Assembly: GCA_963803015.1 (NCBI GenBank)
Contig: CAWDKV010000011.1
Span: 744,001-808,000, forward strand
DNA: 64,000 nucleotides
Reading direction: 5' to 3'
DNA from: Berkiella sp963803015
GTDB taxonomy: Bacteria > Pseudomonadota > Gammaproteobacteria > Berkiellales > Berkiellaceae
Position 1 is the stretch's first letter; each line of letters starts with the position of its first letter. The notes beneath the pieces were generated by a model that worked only from the letters and a program-made list of their open reading frames with translations, had not been told where the DNA came from and did no database searches. The position numbers and the translations under genes are program-made. Shown here piece after piece: positions 18,068 through 27,207 of the stretch.

Positions 18068-18697
18068 TTATTTCTCTCGTTTTTCAAGTACAGAGTCAAC
18101 TAATCCATATTGAACCGCTTCCACTGAACTCATAAAGCTATCTCTATCGGTATCTCTTGCAATAACATCAAACGGTTGCCCAGTATGATGCGCTAATATC
18201 TCGTTTAATCTTTTTTTCGTTTTTACAATTTCTTTAGCTTGTATTTCAATATCACTGGCTTGCCCCTGCGCGCCACCATGTGGCTGGTGAATCATCATGC
18301 GCGAATTAGGCAAAGCGTGTCTTTTTCCTTTAGCGCCACCCGCTAAAATGACTGCCCCCATACTTGCAGCTAGACCAACACACAGTGTACTCACATCTGG
18401 CTTAATAAATTGCATCGTGTCATAAATGGCCATGCCTGCAGAAACAGAGCCACCAGGAGAGTTGATATACACGTGGATATCTTTGTCTGGATTCTCTGAT
18501 TCAAGAAATAAAAGCTGAGCCACTACTAAATTTGCCATGTAATCTTCTACAGGACCCACTAAAAAAATAACTCTTTCTTTTAAGAGTCGTGAATAGATGT
18601 CATAAGCTCTCTCCCCACGAGAAGATTGCTCGATCACGATAGGGACACTTAAGTTATTAATACTTGGCATTGATCCCATACTCATCTTATCGACCAT
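18068..18697 (-). CDS. clpP: ClpP, proteolytic subunit of Clp protease
   Basis: This 209-residue serine peptidase forms the double-ring proteolytic chamber that partners ClpX. The catalytic Ser is in GLAASMGAVILAGG (about residue 112), His in MMIHQPHGGAQG (about 137) and Asp in the DTDRDSFMS region (about 185). A short N-terminal propeptide precedes the mature NNLSVPIVIEQSSRGERAYD. The ATG at 18697 has GGGAGAGG in front. It lies between tig and clpX in the standard order. Confidence 0.98.
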   Translation of the reverse strand: MVDKMSMGSMPSINNLSVPIVIEQSSRGERAYDIYSRLLKERVIFLVGPVEDYMANLVVAQLLFLESENPDKDIHVYINSPGGSVSAGMAIYDTMQFIKPDVSTLCVGLAASMGAVILAGGAKGKRHALPNSRMMIHQPHGGAQGQASDIEIQAKEIVKTKKRLNEILAHHTGQPFDVIARDTDRDSFMSSVEAVQYGLVDSVLEKREK

Positions 18698-18805
18698 TTT
18701 GCCTCTCCCTTTATTTTCTAAATATATCCAGTAAAACTATCTGATTTGAGTATATACATGTTTTTTTCATTTTGAGTAAGGGCATCCTGCCCTCACTGCA
18801 CTTTG

Positions 18806-20107
18806 TTAAGCTTTTTCAGTAGGTGAATTCATCACTTCATCAAAAGAAGATTGTTTCTCAATCAATTTGGCCTCTTTTAGCAAAGAGTCTACTGCTTGTT
18901 CCAACAATACCATCCGCTCTACATTTGAAAGGAGTTCATTATTCTTGTAATACAGTTCTACTATTTTATCTGCATTAGGGAACCGTGAGGCTTGTTTTTC
19001 AATTTCCGCTCGAACAAGATTGCCATCTACTTTTAAAGCATTGACTTTAATGACTTCATTCAGCAAAAGACCAAGTTCAACACGACGTTTTGCTGACTCA
19101 TCAATTTCTTCGGCTTGCATTTCTTGAGCTGTCAAAGGCGCACCACGTCTTGATCGTGAAATTTCACGCAAAATGGCTTCTTTTTCTTGCTCAATTAGAG
19201 ATTGAGGTAAATCAATCGGGTTTAATTCAAGAAACTTCTCCAATACTCTTTCTTTGAGCTCATCTCTTAGTGCATCTTTGAGTTCTTCATCCATACGATC
19301 ACGGATCTTGCCCTGGAGTACTTGTTTATCGAAATTCTCCATTTGCATTTTTTCAGCTAATTCTTCTTCTGTCAGAAGCTGCTTTTGCTTCACGTCATGT
19401 ATAGTCACCCACAAAGTGACGTCTTTACCGGCAACAGAAGATTCAGCCCAGTCTTCAGGGTAGCGCGATTTAATTTCAACTTTCTCGCCTTTTTCCTTGC
19501 CAACTAAAGCTTCACTTAAGCCAGGTAAAACACCGGCTATACCAACTATCATGTCTACATTTTGTTGTTCTTGCTTTTCATTTTGGTCGCTTAATAATCT
19601 TGCAAAATCAACTGTGATTTTATCTTGGTTTTTGACAGGACGATTCACTGATTCAAAATGAGCAAGCTCGTCGCGTAATTTTTCTACCATCTTGCTGACA
19701 TCGTGCTCAGTAATTTGAGCAACACGTTTTTCAATTTCAACCTCTTTTAAAGAGGCCAGTGTAATGGCAGGATAAATCTCAAATGTGGCAGTAAATTCTA
19801 AATTTTTCCCTGAAGCATCTTCAATTTGCTCTATCTTTGGGATGCCAGCAGGCTGTAAATGTTGCTTTTCTACAGCATCACCTAGACTTTGCTTGATGAT
19901 TTCATGAATCACTTCAGAGCGCACAGCTTTACCAAATTTTTGCTCTAATACTTTTTGAGGTACTTTGCCAGGGCGAAAACCTTTCAGGTGCGCCTGCTTC
20001 GAGAGCTCACTCATCTTCTCTGTAATTTGCTTTTGGATAATTGCATCAGGAACACTTACTTTCAATCGACGCCCTAATGTACTGGTGTTCTCCACTGACA
20101 CTTGCAT
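18806..20107 (-). CDS. tig: Trigger factor, ribosome-associated chaperone
   Basis: The 433-residue protein binds the ribosome exit tunnel and shields nascent chains. The N-terminal ribosome-binding domain has the signature GFRPGKVPQKVLEQKFG (about residues 43-59). The middle FKBP-type domain (about 155-240) begins after the KNQDKITVDFARLL strand, and the C-terminal helical chaperone domain ends with a charged tail. Length is typical (E. coli 432). The ATG is preceded by GAGGTAAT. A tRNA operon ends 54 bp upstream on the same strand, so some tig transcripts may initiate there. Confidence 0.97.
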   Translation of the reverse strand: MQVSVENTSTLGRRLKVSVPDAIIQKQITEKMSELSKQAHLKGFRPGKVPQKVLEQKFGKAVRSEVIHEIIKQSLGDAVEKQHLQPAGIPKIEQIEDASGKNLEFTATFEIYPAITLASLKEVEIEKRVAQITEHDVSKMVEKLRDELAHFESVNRPVKNQDKITVDFARLLSDQNEKQEQQNVDMIVGIAGVLPGLSEALVGKEKGEKVEIKSRYPEDWAESSVAGKDVTLWVTIHDVKQKQLLTEEELAEKMQMENFDKQVLQGKIRDRMDEELKDALRDELKERVLEKFLELNPIDLPQSLIEQEKEAILREISRSRRGAPLTAQEMQAEEIDESAKRRVELGLLLNEVIKVNALKVDGNLVRAEIEKQASRFPNADKIVELYYKNNELLSNVERMVLLEQAVDSLLKEAKLIEKQSSFDEVMNSPTEKA

Positions 20108-20160
20108 GAAATTACCTCACTTTGAATAATCTAAAATTAAGATTGTAGGGTGACCCAAAA

Positions 20161-20245
<85 letters not shown>

Positions 20246-20320
20246 TATTTTTCTCATACCCAACAAGGCACACTTCACCCTATTTCGTTTATTAAATCAA
20301 GGATGAATGCTGGTGCTAAA

Positions 20321-20396
<76 letters not shown>

Positions 20397-20428
20397 TAAA
20401 TATTTTCGCTCTTGTGGATACTTCTAAT

Positions 20429-20504
20429 TGGGGTGAACGATGGGACTCGAACCCACGACAACCGGAATCACAATCCGGGGCTCTACCAACTGAGCTACGT
20501 CCAC
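20429..20504 (-). tRNA. tRNA-His (GTG)
   Basis: The minus strand gives acceptor GTGGACG/CGTTCAC, anticodon GTG in loop TTGTGAT, T arm TGGGTTCGAGTCCCA, discriminator C and encoded CCA. The extra G at -1 typical of tRNA-His is also encoded (20505). Confidence 0.97.
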
Positions 20505-20525
20505 CATAAACTCATACATTACATT

Positions 20526-20602
20526 TGGCGCGCCTGGCAGGATTCGAACCTGCTACCCTCGGCTTAGAAGGCCGATGCTCTATCCGAATGAGCTACAGGC
20601 GC
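20526..20602 (-). tRNA. tRNA-Arg (TCT)
   Basis: The minus strand gives acceptor GCGCCTG/CAGGCGC, anticodon loop CTTCTAA (TCT, reading AGA), T arm CAGGTTCGAATCCTG and encoded CCA. It resembles E. coli argU, which serves a codon that is common in AT-rich genomes. Confidence 0.97.
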
Positions 20603-20613
20603 TTATATCTCAT

Positions 20614-20690
20614 TGGTCGGGGTAGAGGGATTCGAACCCCCGACATCCTGCTCCCAAAGCAGGCGCGCTACCAGACTGCGCTATACCCCG
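20614..20690 (-). tRNA. tRNA-Pro (TGG)
   Basis: The minus strand gives acceptor CGGGGTA/TACCCCG, anticodon loop TTTGGGA (TGG), T arm GGGGGTTCGAATCCC and encoded CCA. It is the first gene of the Pro-Arg-His-Lys-Leu operon and directly follows the promoter at 20701-20729. Confidence 0.97.
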
Positions 20691-20700
20691 AGCAACGGGC

Positions 20701-20729
20701 ATAATACTCATTCCACCGCTACTCGTCAA
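20701..20729 (-). promoter_or_regulatory. Sigma70 promoter of the tRNA operon, stringent-type
   Basis: On the minus strand TTGACG (20729-20724) and TATTAT (20706-20701) are separated by exactly 17 bases and followed by a GC-rich discriminator (GCCCG) ten bases before tRNA-Pro. GC-rich discriminators are typical of rRNA/tRNA promoters shut down by ppGpp, so growth-rate control is likely. Confidence 0.8.
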
Positions 20730-20770
20730 ACTTGCCGAGCTAACAAAAATGGTATTTAGATAGTAAGTTA

Positions 20771-20858
20771 AATATTTTACTCGAACTGGCGTTTCCCACT
20801 TCGAAGTGAGAAAATTCTCAACAACGCCTAAAACATAAAGTGGAAAGAGTAAAATATT
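20771..20858 (+). repeat. Shortened palindromic element (copy A0)
   Basis: Perfect 12-bp outer inverted repeats AATATTTTACTC (20771-20782) and GAGTAAAATATT (20847-20858) enclose a shortened member of the palindrome family. The right half (CAACAACGCCTAAAACATAA onward) equals the following full copies, while the central conserved loop is replaced by a short perfect palindrome CACTTCGAAGTG. It looks like a deletion or rearrangement derivative. Confidence 0.75.
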
Positions 20859-20978
20859 CGAAGCACTTTTGTTTTAGGCTAGGCGCCAAGCCTCGAGCAA
20901 CCGGAGTTTACATACAAGTAAATGAGGATTGCGAGAAGGCGAAGGCAACAACGCCTAAAACATAAAGTGGAAAGAATA
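20855..20978 (+). repeat. Palindromic element, copy A
   Basis: A 124-bp imperfect palindrome. The outer arm CACTTTTGTTTTAGGC (20864-20879) pairs with GCCTAAAACATAAAGTG (20953-20969) with one bulge. The inner stem uses GCAA/TTGC and the top uses TTTAC/GTAAA around a loop. The conserved core reads AGGCTAGGCG, then CAACCGGAGT, then ATGAGGATTGCGAG, then CAACAACGCC. It is followed after 3 bp by a near-identical copy, giving a 127-bp tandem period. Confidence 0.85.
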
Positions 20979-20981
20979 AAA

Positions 20982-21105
20982 TATTCGAAGCACTTTTGTT
21001 TTAGGCTAGGCGCCAAGCCTCGAGCAACCGGAGTTTACATACAAGTAAATGAGGATTGCGAGAAGGCGAAGGCAACAACGCCTAAAACATAAAGTGGAAA
21101 GAATA
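20982..21105 (+). repeat. Palindromic element, copy B (tandem duplicate of A)
   Basis: Essentially identical to copy A over 124 bp, so the duplication is recent. Its right end, TGGAAAGAATA, directly abuts the folD start codon at 21107, and the GGAAAG within it is the only ribosome-binding-site-like sequence at the right distance. Confidence 0.85.
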
Positions 21106-21106
21106 A

Positions 21107-21958
21107 ATGAGTGCAAAAATTATTGATGGTAAAGCCATCGCCCAAGAAGAAAGACTAGCCCTAGCAAAAAAAGTGGCGCTAAGAGTTGACCAGGGAAAAA
21201 GCCGCCCTGGGCTCGCTGTTGTCCTTGTTGGAGATGACAATGCCTCTCAACTTTATGTCCAAAAAAAACGAGATGCTTGTGAAGAAGTGGGCTTCTACTC
21301 TGAAGCACATTTTTTTCCAGAAACAGTCTCGGCTGAGACTTTGTTGCTCAAAATTGAAGAACTTAATCTTGATCCAAAAATTCATGGCATTTTAGTACAA
21401 TTGCCTTTACCTAAAACGATTCCAAGCGATGTTATTCTAGAAAAAATTTCGCCCCATAAAGATGTAGATGGTTTCCACGCTTACAACATCGGTAAATTAG
21501 CACAAAATAAACCTGGACTTCGCCCTTGCACCCCCAGTGGCATCATGACACTGCTTTCCCATACTGATCTGAAATTGATGGGCTGTCAGGCTTGTATCAT
21601 CGGCACTTCTAATATTGTAGGCAGACCCATGGCTTTTGAGCTATTGAATCATGGTGCGACTGTCACTATTTGTAATAGCAAAACCCGTGATTTACCCAAA
21701 CAAATTTTGCAAGCAGATCTCTTAATTGCCGCTGTGGGGAAAGCTAAGATTATTCAAGGCGAGTGGATCAAATCAAACGCCGTGGTCATTGATGTTGGCA
21801 TCAATCGCGATACTCATAAAAAACTGTGCGGCGATGTTGATTTTGAGACAGCCAAAATGCGCGCCGGTTGGATAACGCCCGTACCGGGCGGAGTAGGACC
21901 AATGACCGTCGTCGCTTTATTGAAAAATACGCTGCAAGCAGCGGAGTTTATTGATTGA
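21107..21958 (+). CDS. folD: Methylenetetrahydrofolate dehydrogenase/cyclohydrolase
   Basis: The 283-residue bifunctional cytoplasmic enzyme interconverts 5,10-methylene- and 10-formyl-tetrahydrofolate, supplying one-carbon units for purine and formyl-Met synthesis. Seen motifs are the substrate region SQLYVQKKRDACEEVG with the catalytic Lys, the signature GILVQLPLP, the PCTPSG loop, the NADP-site segment IIGTSNIVGRPMA, and the terminal TPVPGGVGPMTVV. Length is typical. The ATG follows the end of tandem palindrome copy B, which seems to provide the GGAAAG ribosome-binding site. Its last 11 bp overlap the end of the convergent copper ATPase gene. Confidence 0.97.
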   Translation: MSAKIIDGKAIAQEERLALAKKVALRVDQGKSRPGLAVVLVGDDNASQLYVQKKRDACEEVGFYSEAHFFPETVSAETLLLKIEELNLDPKIHGILVQLPLPKTIPSDVILEKISPHKDVDGFHAYNIGKLAQNKPGLRPCTPSGIMTLLSHTDLKLMGCQACIIGTSNIVGRPMAFELLNHGATVTICNSKTRDLPKQILQADLLIAAVGKAKIIQGEWIKSNAVVIDVGINRDTHKKLCGDVDFETAKMRAGWITPVPGGVGPMTVVALLKNTLQAAEFID

Positions 21959-24900
21959 AAATTGGACGATTTATTCCTTGTACTGCTGCCCTTTCTTCCA
22001 TCGTTCCTTCATCTGCTTGATAGGGAGCTTTAACTACTCTTGCGGTGGTTAAATTAAACTGATGCATTAAGTTCCGTTTTACAGATCGATCAGTCCCTAC
22101 CCCCGCCCCTGTGTTGCCTTCCATATTCACTGTTGGACTACCAGACAATGAAAGATCCCCGCCCTCTTCCAGGGCAGCGGGCGCACTATCTAAAATCGTG
22201 TCAATATCAGTATTAACAGTTCCAGGCAGCACAAACGGATCAGGCTTTCCATCACGAACAAATTGTCTCGTTTTATGATCATATAGACGCACTTTCGTAA
22301 AATCTATGTTTTGTCGTGATCTTCGCGGAGGGGAAGGAGGGGAAGTCTTAGGTTTCTCTACTATTACAGACAAAAAAGCTCTCAAAGCACTAAAAACACT
22401 TCTAAGTAGATTCATTGGTTTGATTCTCGCCCAAAATCCAGGAGGATTAGGGCTAGGTTTTCCTTTTAAAATACGGAGGCTCTCTTCTATAGTAGAATTT
22501 AACCGACTTGAATTTAAAACGACCCCCAAAGAAGAGCAAGCCATAGAAAAACTTGCCCCTAGTGGACCTAAAAGAATACCCAGGGGATTTAACGCCCCAG
22601 ACGCCGCTGCTAAACTGAAAGCGTTATATCCCAACGCCCAGATCACATTAAGATAAATGTTCTCCATCGTTTTGCGACAAATGAGAATTAAAGTGGCTAT
22701 ATTTATTGTCTTGATAGTCACACTTGACTTAGAGGTAGCATTTGTCCAAGGGCCTACAGCCACGCTCGCATCCGCAATGTTAAGAGCAGGATTATCATTA
22801 ACATTATCGCCTACCATTGCAACAACTGCCCCTTCCTTTTGCAAAGCTTGAATCCATGCTTTTTTGGCTGCGGGACTCAATTCTGCTTTGACATTTTGGG
22901 GCAAAAAACCTAACGCTGTAGCCACTTTCTCCGTTATCTCTTTTTTATCCCCCGTTGCCATATAGACTTGAATCCCCATTTTTCTAAGGTATTCAATATC
23001 TGATTTAGCTTCGGGGCGAATTTGATGTTCAAGCGCCACGATAGCGACACATTTTTTATTTACAGCAACATAGACTGAAGTCATTCCTCTACCCGCATAC
23101 TCTTTTTCTTTTGCGCGCAAGCCTTCACTTATTGGTATCTCTTGTGAACTGAGATATCCGGCCGTTCCCAAATGGATTGCTTTACCATCGACCAAACCTG
23201 ATAACCCTTGCTCGCCTTTAATAACCTCGTGACATACCATTTTTTTCACTGCTTTTTTATAGTGAATTGCAGCGTTGTTGAAAGCTGTCGCAATAGGATG
23301 GTCAACCTCCCTTTCCAATCTTGCTGCATATTGCAAAATATCTTCTCTATCTAATTCTGGATCTTCGGCAAAAATCTCGTGATAAACAGGAAACGTCAAT
23401 GTCCCCGTTTTATCACATACTACTGCACTGGTTTTAGACAATGCTTCAATAGCAGTAGCATCATGTACCCAAATATGATGTTTCAGCAGTTGGCGATAGG
23501 CATTTGCAAGAGAAATAGGTGTGGCTAAAGCTAGAGCACAAGGACAAGCACATAAAAGCACCGCCATAATTGTTTTAATCACCAAAGGCAAAACGGGAGC
23601 AGTACCAAAGAGAAACCAACCAAAACCGGAAGCCAAGGCAAAAAGCATGATAGCAGGCACAAAGTATTTTGCGATTTTATCAATATTTTTTGAAACTGAA
23701 GTCGCATCTCTAGGTTTGGTGCTGTCATTAATGATTTTAATCAACCGTGCGTCTTCACCAGCACAAGAGGCTCTAATAAAAATCGGGCTACCCTTATTTA
23801 AAGTACCACTATAAAGTTTATCCCCTTTTGATTTTTTGCATAAGACTGACTCTCCTGTCATCGCCTCTTGATTCACGCTTGTTTCAACTTGATTGAGGAT
23901 CTCACCTTCTACAGCTACATATTCATCGGTGTCGACACGAAGAATGTCCCCTTTTTTAATTTGAGAGTAATGCACTTCTTCTATCAGATCTTCTGGAATA
24001 GGCTCGTCAAAATTGTCAGGATAATTACTCAGTTTTTTTACCCATTGCGGCTGCATTGCAACATAAACATTTGAAATTTTCTTTGTGTTCTGTCTTGCTT
24101 CTTCCTCAGCATGTGAGCGCACTGCACGACCAAAATTGAAGATTCCTAAAATCATATTGACTGCTAAAAATTGATACTGCTGCAGGGCTGCAATAGGAAA
24201 AAGCCAAGGCACTAAGACCAGCATCATTGAATAGAAAAACGCTGACCCGGTTCCCAATGAAATGAGCGTATTCATATTAAAGGATCGTTTATGCCAAAAC
24301 TCACGCCATGCGCTCTGATAAAATTCTTTCCCCGTTACCCACATCACACTTAAAGTTATTGCCCCTATCCCCAAACCTACTAATTGACCCAAAAAAGTAA
24401 TTGGTAAGGGGATATATCCTGAAAGGAATAAAAAAGCAGCACCAACGACAACGTTAAGAAAAGATTTATACAAATACTCTTTTGTTTCAATCCGACTATA
24501 TGTTTCATCGTCAGGCGTCTCTATTTGATTTATCTCAAGCTTTCTATCTGGGAAAAGTTCGATAATGTCACTTTTCAACTTATCTATAGTTTGTTGTTTC
24601 TTTTCGGGTTTAACTGGCATCACGATAACTGTTTTAATCGTCTTTGTTGCCCAATAAACAGTAGAATCTGCTACTAAGGTTTCTTGTTTCAAAAGCATTT
24701 CTTGAATTTTCTGAGCATCTTCAGCTATTTTGAGGCCTTTTACAGAAAAGCAGACTGTTGTTTCATATCCAGCTGGAATATAGTGGGCAGAAAATTTTGG
24801 ATCAATCTCTTTTACCCACTTAATGATCGTTTGAGGTTTAATATAGGTAGGGACAACGACTTTTGCTCTTCTACTTGGAAAGTCGACAACAACCTCTCCT

Positions 24901-25031
24901 TCTTCTTTTTCAATATGTTCTTTTTCAAATTTTTCTTTTAAATCGCTTTCAATTCTCGCAGCACAACCTGCAGCACATGTCATACCTGAAATATCAAAAT
25001 AAAGTGTAGTAGTTTGAGCGCCTGATATCAT
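21948..25031 (-). CDS. Copper-type P1B ATPase with unusual C-terminal tail
   Basis: This 1027-residue inner-membrane pump belongs to the CopA branch. The N-terminus has a heavy-metal domain with GMTCAAGC, giving Cys-x3-Cys rather than the usual Cys-x2-Cys, and a second metal-domain-like region without cysteines. Pump motifs are TGES, CPCALALAT (about residue 497), DKTGTLTF (about 539, phosphorylated Asp), DHPIATA, and GDNVNDNPAL (about 740; the canonical form is GDGVNDAPAL). Late-helix residues YN and MACSS match Cu+ transporters. After the last helix (about residue 850) comes a roughly 180-residue hydrophilic, Pro/Ser-rich tail that I have not seen in this family. Exporting excess copper is the likely role; the tail and the altered metal motif suggest modified regulation or a partner. 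Confidence 0.88.
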   Translation of the reverse strand: MISGAQTTTLYFDISGMTCAAGCAARIESDLKEKFEKEHIEKEEGEVVVDFPSRRAKVVVPTYIKPQTIIKWVKEIDPKFSAHYIPAGYETTVCFSVKGLKIAEDAQKIQEMLLKQETLVADSTVYWATKTIKTVIVMPVKPEKKQQTIDKLKSDIIELFPDRKLEINQIETPDDETYSRIETKEYLYKSFLNVVVGAAFLFLSGYIPLPITFLGQLVGLGIGAITLSVMWVTGKEFYQSAWREFWHKRSFNMNTLISLGTGSAFFYSMMLVLVPWLFPIAALQQYQFLAVNMILGIFNFGRAVRSHAEEEARQNTKKISNVYVAMQPQWVKKLSNYPDNFDEPIPEDLIEEVHYSQIKKGDILRVDTDEYVAVEGEILNQVETSVNQEAMTGESVLCKKSKGDKLYSGTLNKGSPIFIRASCAGEDARLIKIINDSTKPRDATSVSKNIDKIAKYFVPAIMLFALASGFGWFLFGTAPVLPLVIKTIMAVLLCACPCALALATPISLANAYRQLLKHHIWVHDATAIEALSKTSAVVCDKTGTLTFPVYHEIFAEDPELDREDILQYAARLEREVDHPIATAFNNAAIHYKKAVKKMVCHEVIKGEQGLSGLVDGKAIHLGTAGYLSSQEIPISEGLRAKEKEYAGRGMTSVYVAVNKKCVAIVALEHQIRPEAKSDIEYLRKMGIQVYMATGDKKEITEKVATALGFLPQNVKAELSPAAKKAWIQALQKEGAVVAMVGDNVNDNPALNIADASVAVGPWTNATSKSSVTIKTINIATLILICRKTMENIYLNVIWALGYNAFSLAAASGALNPLGILLGPLGASFSMACSSLGVVLNSSRLNSTIEESLRILKGKPSPNPPGFWARIKPMNLLRSVFSALRAFLSVIVEKPKTSPPSPPRRSRQNIDFTKVRLYDHKTRQFVRDGKPDPFVLPGTVNTDIDTILDSAPAALEEGGDLSLSGSPTVNMEGNTGAGVGTDRSVKRNLMHQFNLTTARVVKAPYQADEGTMEERAAVQGINRPIFNQ

Positions 25032-25097
25032 ATAATTAAATCCTCAAAAATAGATCTTACTCAAAACAGCTGAGCCAATGCTTAGAATAGAAATCAG

Positions 25098-26609
25098 CTA
25101 ATCATCGTTATAGAGATCAATGTGACAGGGATTTTCTTCATGAAATTGTTCACATTTTGCAGCTTCTGATCGATTTTTTTCGACAGTAGCCAAATAATCG
25201 CTTTCCTTACCGGTTAAATAAATACCATCGAAAACTGAACTTTCAAATTTACTAATATCTGGATTATATTTCTTCACAGCATCAATTAATTCAGGCAGTT
25301 CAAGATAGAGAAGTCTATCCGCGCCAATTGTTTTTTGGACTTCTTCCACTGTGCGATTATGAGCAACCAACTCATGCCGAGAAGGCATATCAATCCCATA
25401 AATATTTTGGTAGCGAATAGCAGGGGCAGCTGATGCAAAATAAACTTCCCTCGCGCCAGCTTCTCTTGCCATTTGAATGATCTCTTGGCAAGTTGTGCCT
25501 CTGACAATAGAATCATCAATTAAAAGAACATTTTTATTTTTAAATTCTTGATCAATGATACTGAGTTTTTGCCTAACAGATTTTTGCCTAATCGCTTGCC
25601 CAGGCATGATAAATGTTCGACCGATATAACGATTTTTAACAAATCCTTCTCTAAATTCCAAACCCAATTGGTGAGCAAGGGAGATGGCAACTGGACGACT
25701 TGTTTCTGGGATCGGTATCACCACATCTATTTTGACGTTGGGCCATTCTTTCTTGATTTGAGCGCCTAATTTTACACCAATATTCATTCTGACTTGATAA
25801 ACAGATGCCTTATCTATCACTGAATCTGGCCTTGCAAAGTAAACAAATTCAAATAAACAAGGACTCAATTGGGGATTCTTTACACAAGTCTGCCTGTGTA
25901 TATTACCTTTTAAATCTATAAATACGGCTTCACCGGGACCCACATCATCAACGATAGAAAACCCTTGAGAGGTGAGAGCAACACTCTCAGAGGCAACCAT
26001 TATTTCCCTGCCAAAGGGAGAAATTCTTTCTCCGAATACTAAAGGCCGTATTGCGAAAGGATCCCGAAAAGCGACAAGACCAACCCCTGCAATCATCGTG
26101 ACCACAGCATATCCGCCCCGGCATCGATTATGGACCCCTTCAACCGCTTTAAAAATCTCTTCTTTGGTAATTCTCAAGTGACAAACACGTTGTAATTCAT
26201 GCGCAAAAACATTTAATAAAATTTCTGAGTCTGAATTAGTATTGATGTGTCTGAAGTCTTCATGAAAAAGCGCATCTTGTAATTCACTGGCGTTAGTTAA
26301 ATTTCCGTTATGCGCTAATACTATGCCGAAGGGAGAATTCACATAAAAAGGTTGCGCTTCAGAGCCACTACTACTGCCAGCTGTGGGATAACGGACATGC
26401 CCTACACCCATGTTACCAACAAGACGCTGCATATGGCGTGTTCTAAAAACATCCCTCACTAAGCCATTGCCTTTCTTTAAATTAAATTTTTTGCCGTCCC
26501 ATGTGACAATGCCAGCTGCATCTTGACCACGATGTTGGATCACAGTCAAAGCATCAAACAATAGCTGCGATACTTGCGTTGTTGCTAAGACCCCCACTAC
26601 GCCACACAT
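25098..26609 (-). CDS. purF: Amidophosphoribosyltransferase
   Basis: The 503-residue enzyme catalyses the first committed step of purine synthesis, moving the glutamine amide onto PRPP. It begins MCGVVGV, so Cys2 becomes the N-terminal nucleophile of the glutaminase domain. LAHNGNLTNASEL and the NTNSDSE segment fit that domain. The PRPP-binding loop VLLIDDSIVRGTT lies near residue 367. Length matches E. coli (505). It is the last gene of the leftward asd-to-purF string and starts 37 bp after cvpA ends. Confidence 0.97.
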   Translation of the reverse strand: MCGVVGVLATTQVSQLLFDALTVIQHRGQDAAGIVTWDGKKFNLKKGNGLVRDVFRTRHMQRLVGNMGVGHVRYPTAGSSSGSEAQPFYVNSPFGIVLAHNGNLTNASELQDALFHEDFRHINTNSDSEILLNVFAHELQRVCHLRITKEEIFKAVEGVHNRCRGGYAVVTMIAGVGLVAFRDPFAIRPLVFGERISPFGREIMVASESVALTSQGFSIVDDVGPGEAVFIDLKGNIHRQTCVKNPQLSPCLFEFVYFARPDSVIDKASVYQVRMNIGVKLGAQIKKEWPNVKIDVVIPIPETSRPVAISLAHQLGLEFREGFVKNRYIGRTFIMPGQAIRQKSVRQKLSIIDQEFKNKNVLLIDDSIVRGTTCQEIIQMAREAGAREVYFASAAPAIRYQNIYGIDMPSRHELVAHNRTVEEVQKTIGADRLLYLELPELIDAVKKYNPDISKFESSVFDGIYLTGKESDYLATVEKNRSEAAKCEQFHEENPCHIDLYNDD

Positions 26610-26646
26610 CTATACTCTTCCCATTTTAATTTTAGGCGCTTTTAGT

Positions 26647-27207
26647 TTAACCATGAGGAATAATTTTCTCCTCACTTTCGGCTTCGTCTTCGTTTTTTTG
26701 CTCATCATCATTCTTGGTAAATTGAAAGAGTTTTGCTTGTTCTTCTGGTAACAAGGCTTGGCATTGCACAGCAAGCTTTTGAAATTGAGTAAGCATATAA
26801 GATTGTTTCCACCACGTTTCCTCTGGAAAAGGGGTCAAAGAAGCAATTAATACAGCAACAGTAATAAACACGACTCCCCGAGCTAAGCCAAACAAGGATC
26901 CTAAAATGCGATCAGGCATGCTAAACGGGGTCTTTCTCACTAATGAGCCGATAATTAAATTAAATATCGCGCCAACAAAAATGACACTGACAAAGATGAT
27001 TAAAAAGGCCGAAAGCATTTTGATGAATGCAACGTCGGTAAAAGTCATATAGACTGACAAAGGGTTGGCAAAAGCAATTGCTAAGATAATCGCTGAGATC
27101 CAACTAATCAGAGAAATGGACTCTCTAATAAAACCCCTAAAAATACCAATGACAATAGAAAGCCCTATTAACCCAATTAAAATAAAATCAGGTGTGCCAA
27201 TTATCAT
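26647..27207 (-). CDS. cvpA: CvpA family membrane protein
   Basis: This 186-residue inner-membrane protein has four hydrophobic helices (starting FILIGLIGLSIVIGIFRGF) and a charged C-terminal tail rich in Glu and Asp. CvpA is needed for colicin V production and bile tolerance in enterobacteria; its biochemical role is still unclear. The gene overlaps folC by 4 bp (ATGA) and precedes purF, the universal gammaproteobacterial arrangement. The DedD/SPOR gene usually found between folC and cvpA is absent. Confidence 0.93.
   Translation of the reverse strand: MIIGTPDFILIGLIGLSIVIGIFRGFIRESISLISWISAIILAIAFANPLSVYMTFTDVAFIKMLSAFLIIFVSVIFVGAIFNLIIGSLVRKTPFSMPDRILGSLFGLARGVVFITVAVLIASLTPFPEETWWKQSYMLTQFQKLAVQCQALLPEEQAKLFQFTKNDDEQKNEDEAESEEKIIPHG

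Noticed and set aside
20771..21105. Integron attC sites as an explanation of the palindromes
   Set aside because: Variable arms with a conserved part recall attC, but here the conserved part is central instead of terminal, no clear GTTRRRY/RYYYAAC core pair is placed at the ends, and no integrase or cassette-like layout is present.
20771..21105. A CRISPR array
   Set aside because: Only two long units repeat, with no unique spacers and no cas genes.
22306..22656. A 116-codon frame antisense to the copper ATPase tail
   Set aside because: It is a shadow of a continuous 1027-codon gene with clear pump motifs and has no own start signal.
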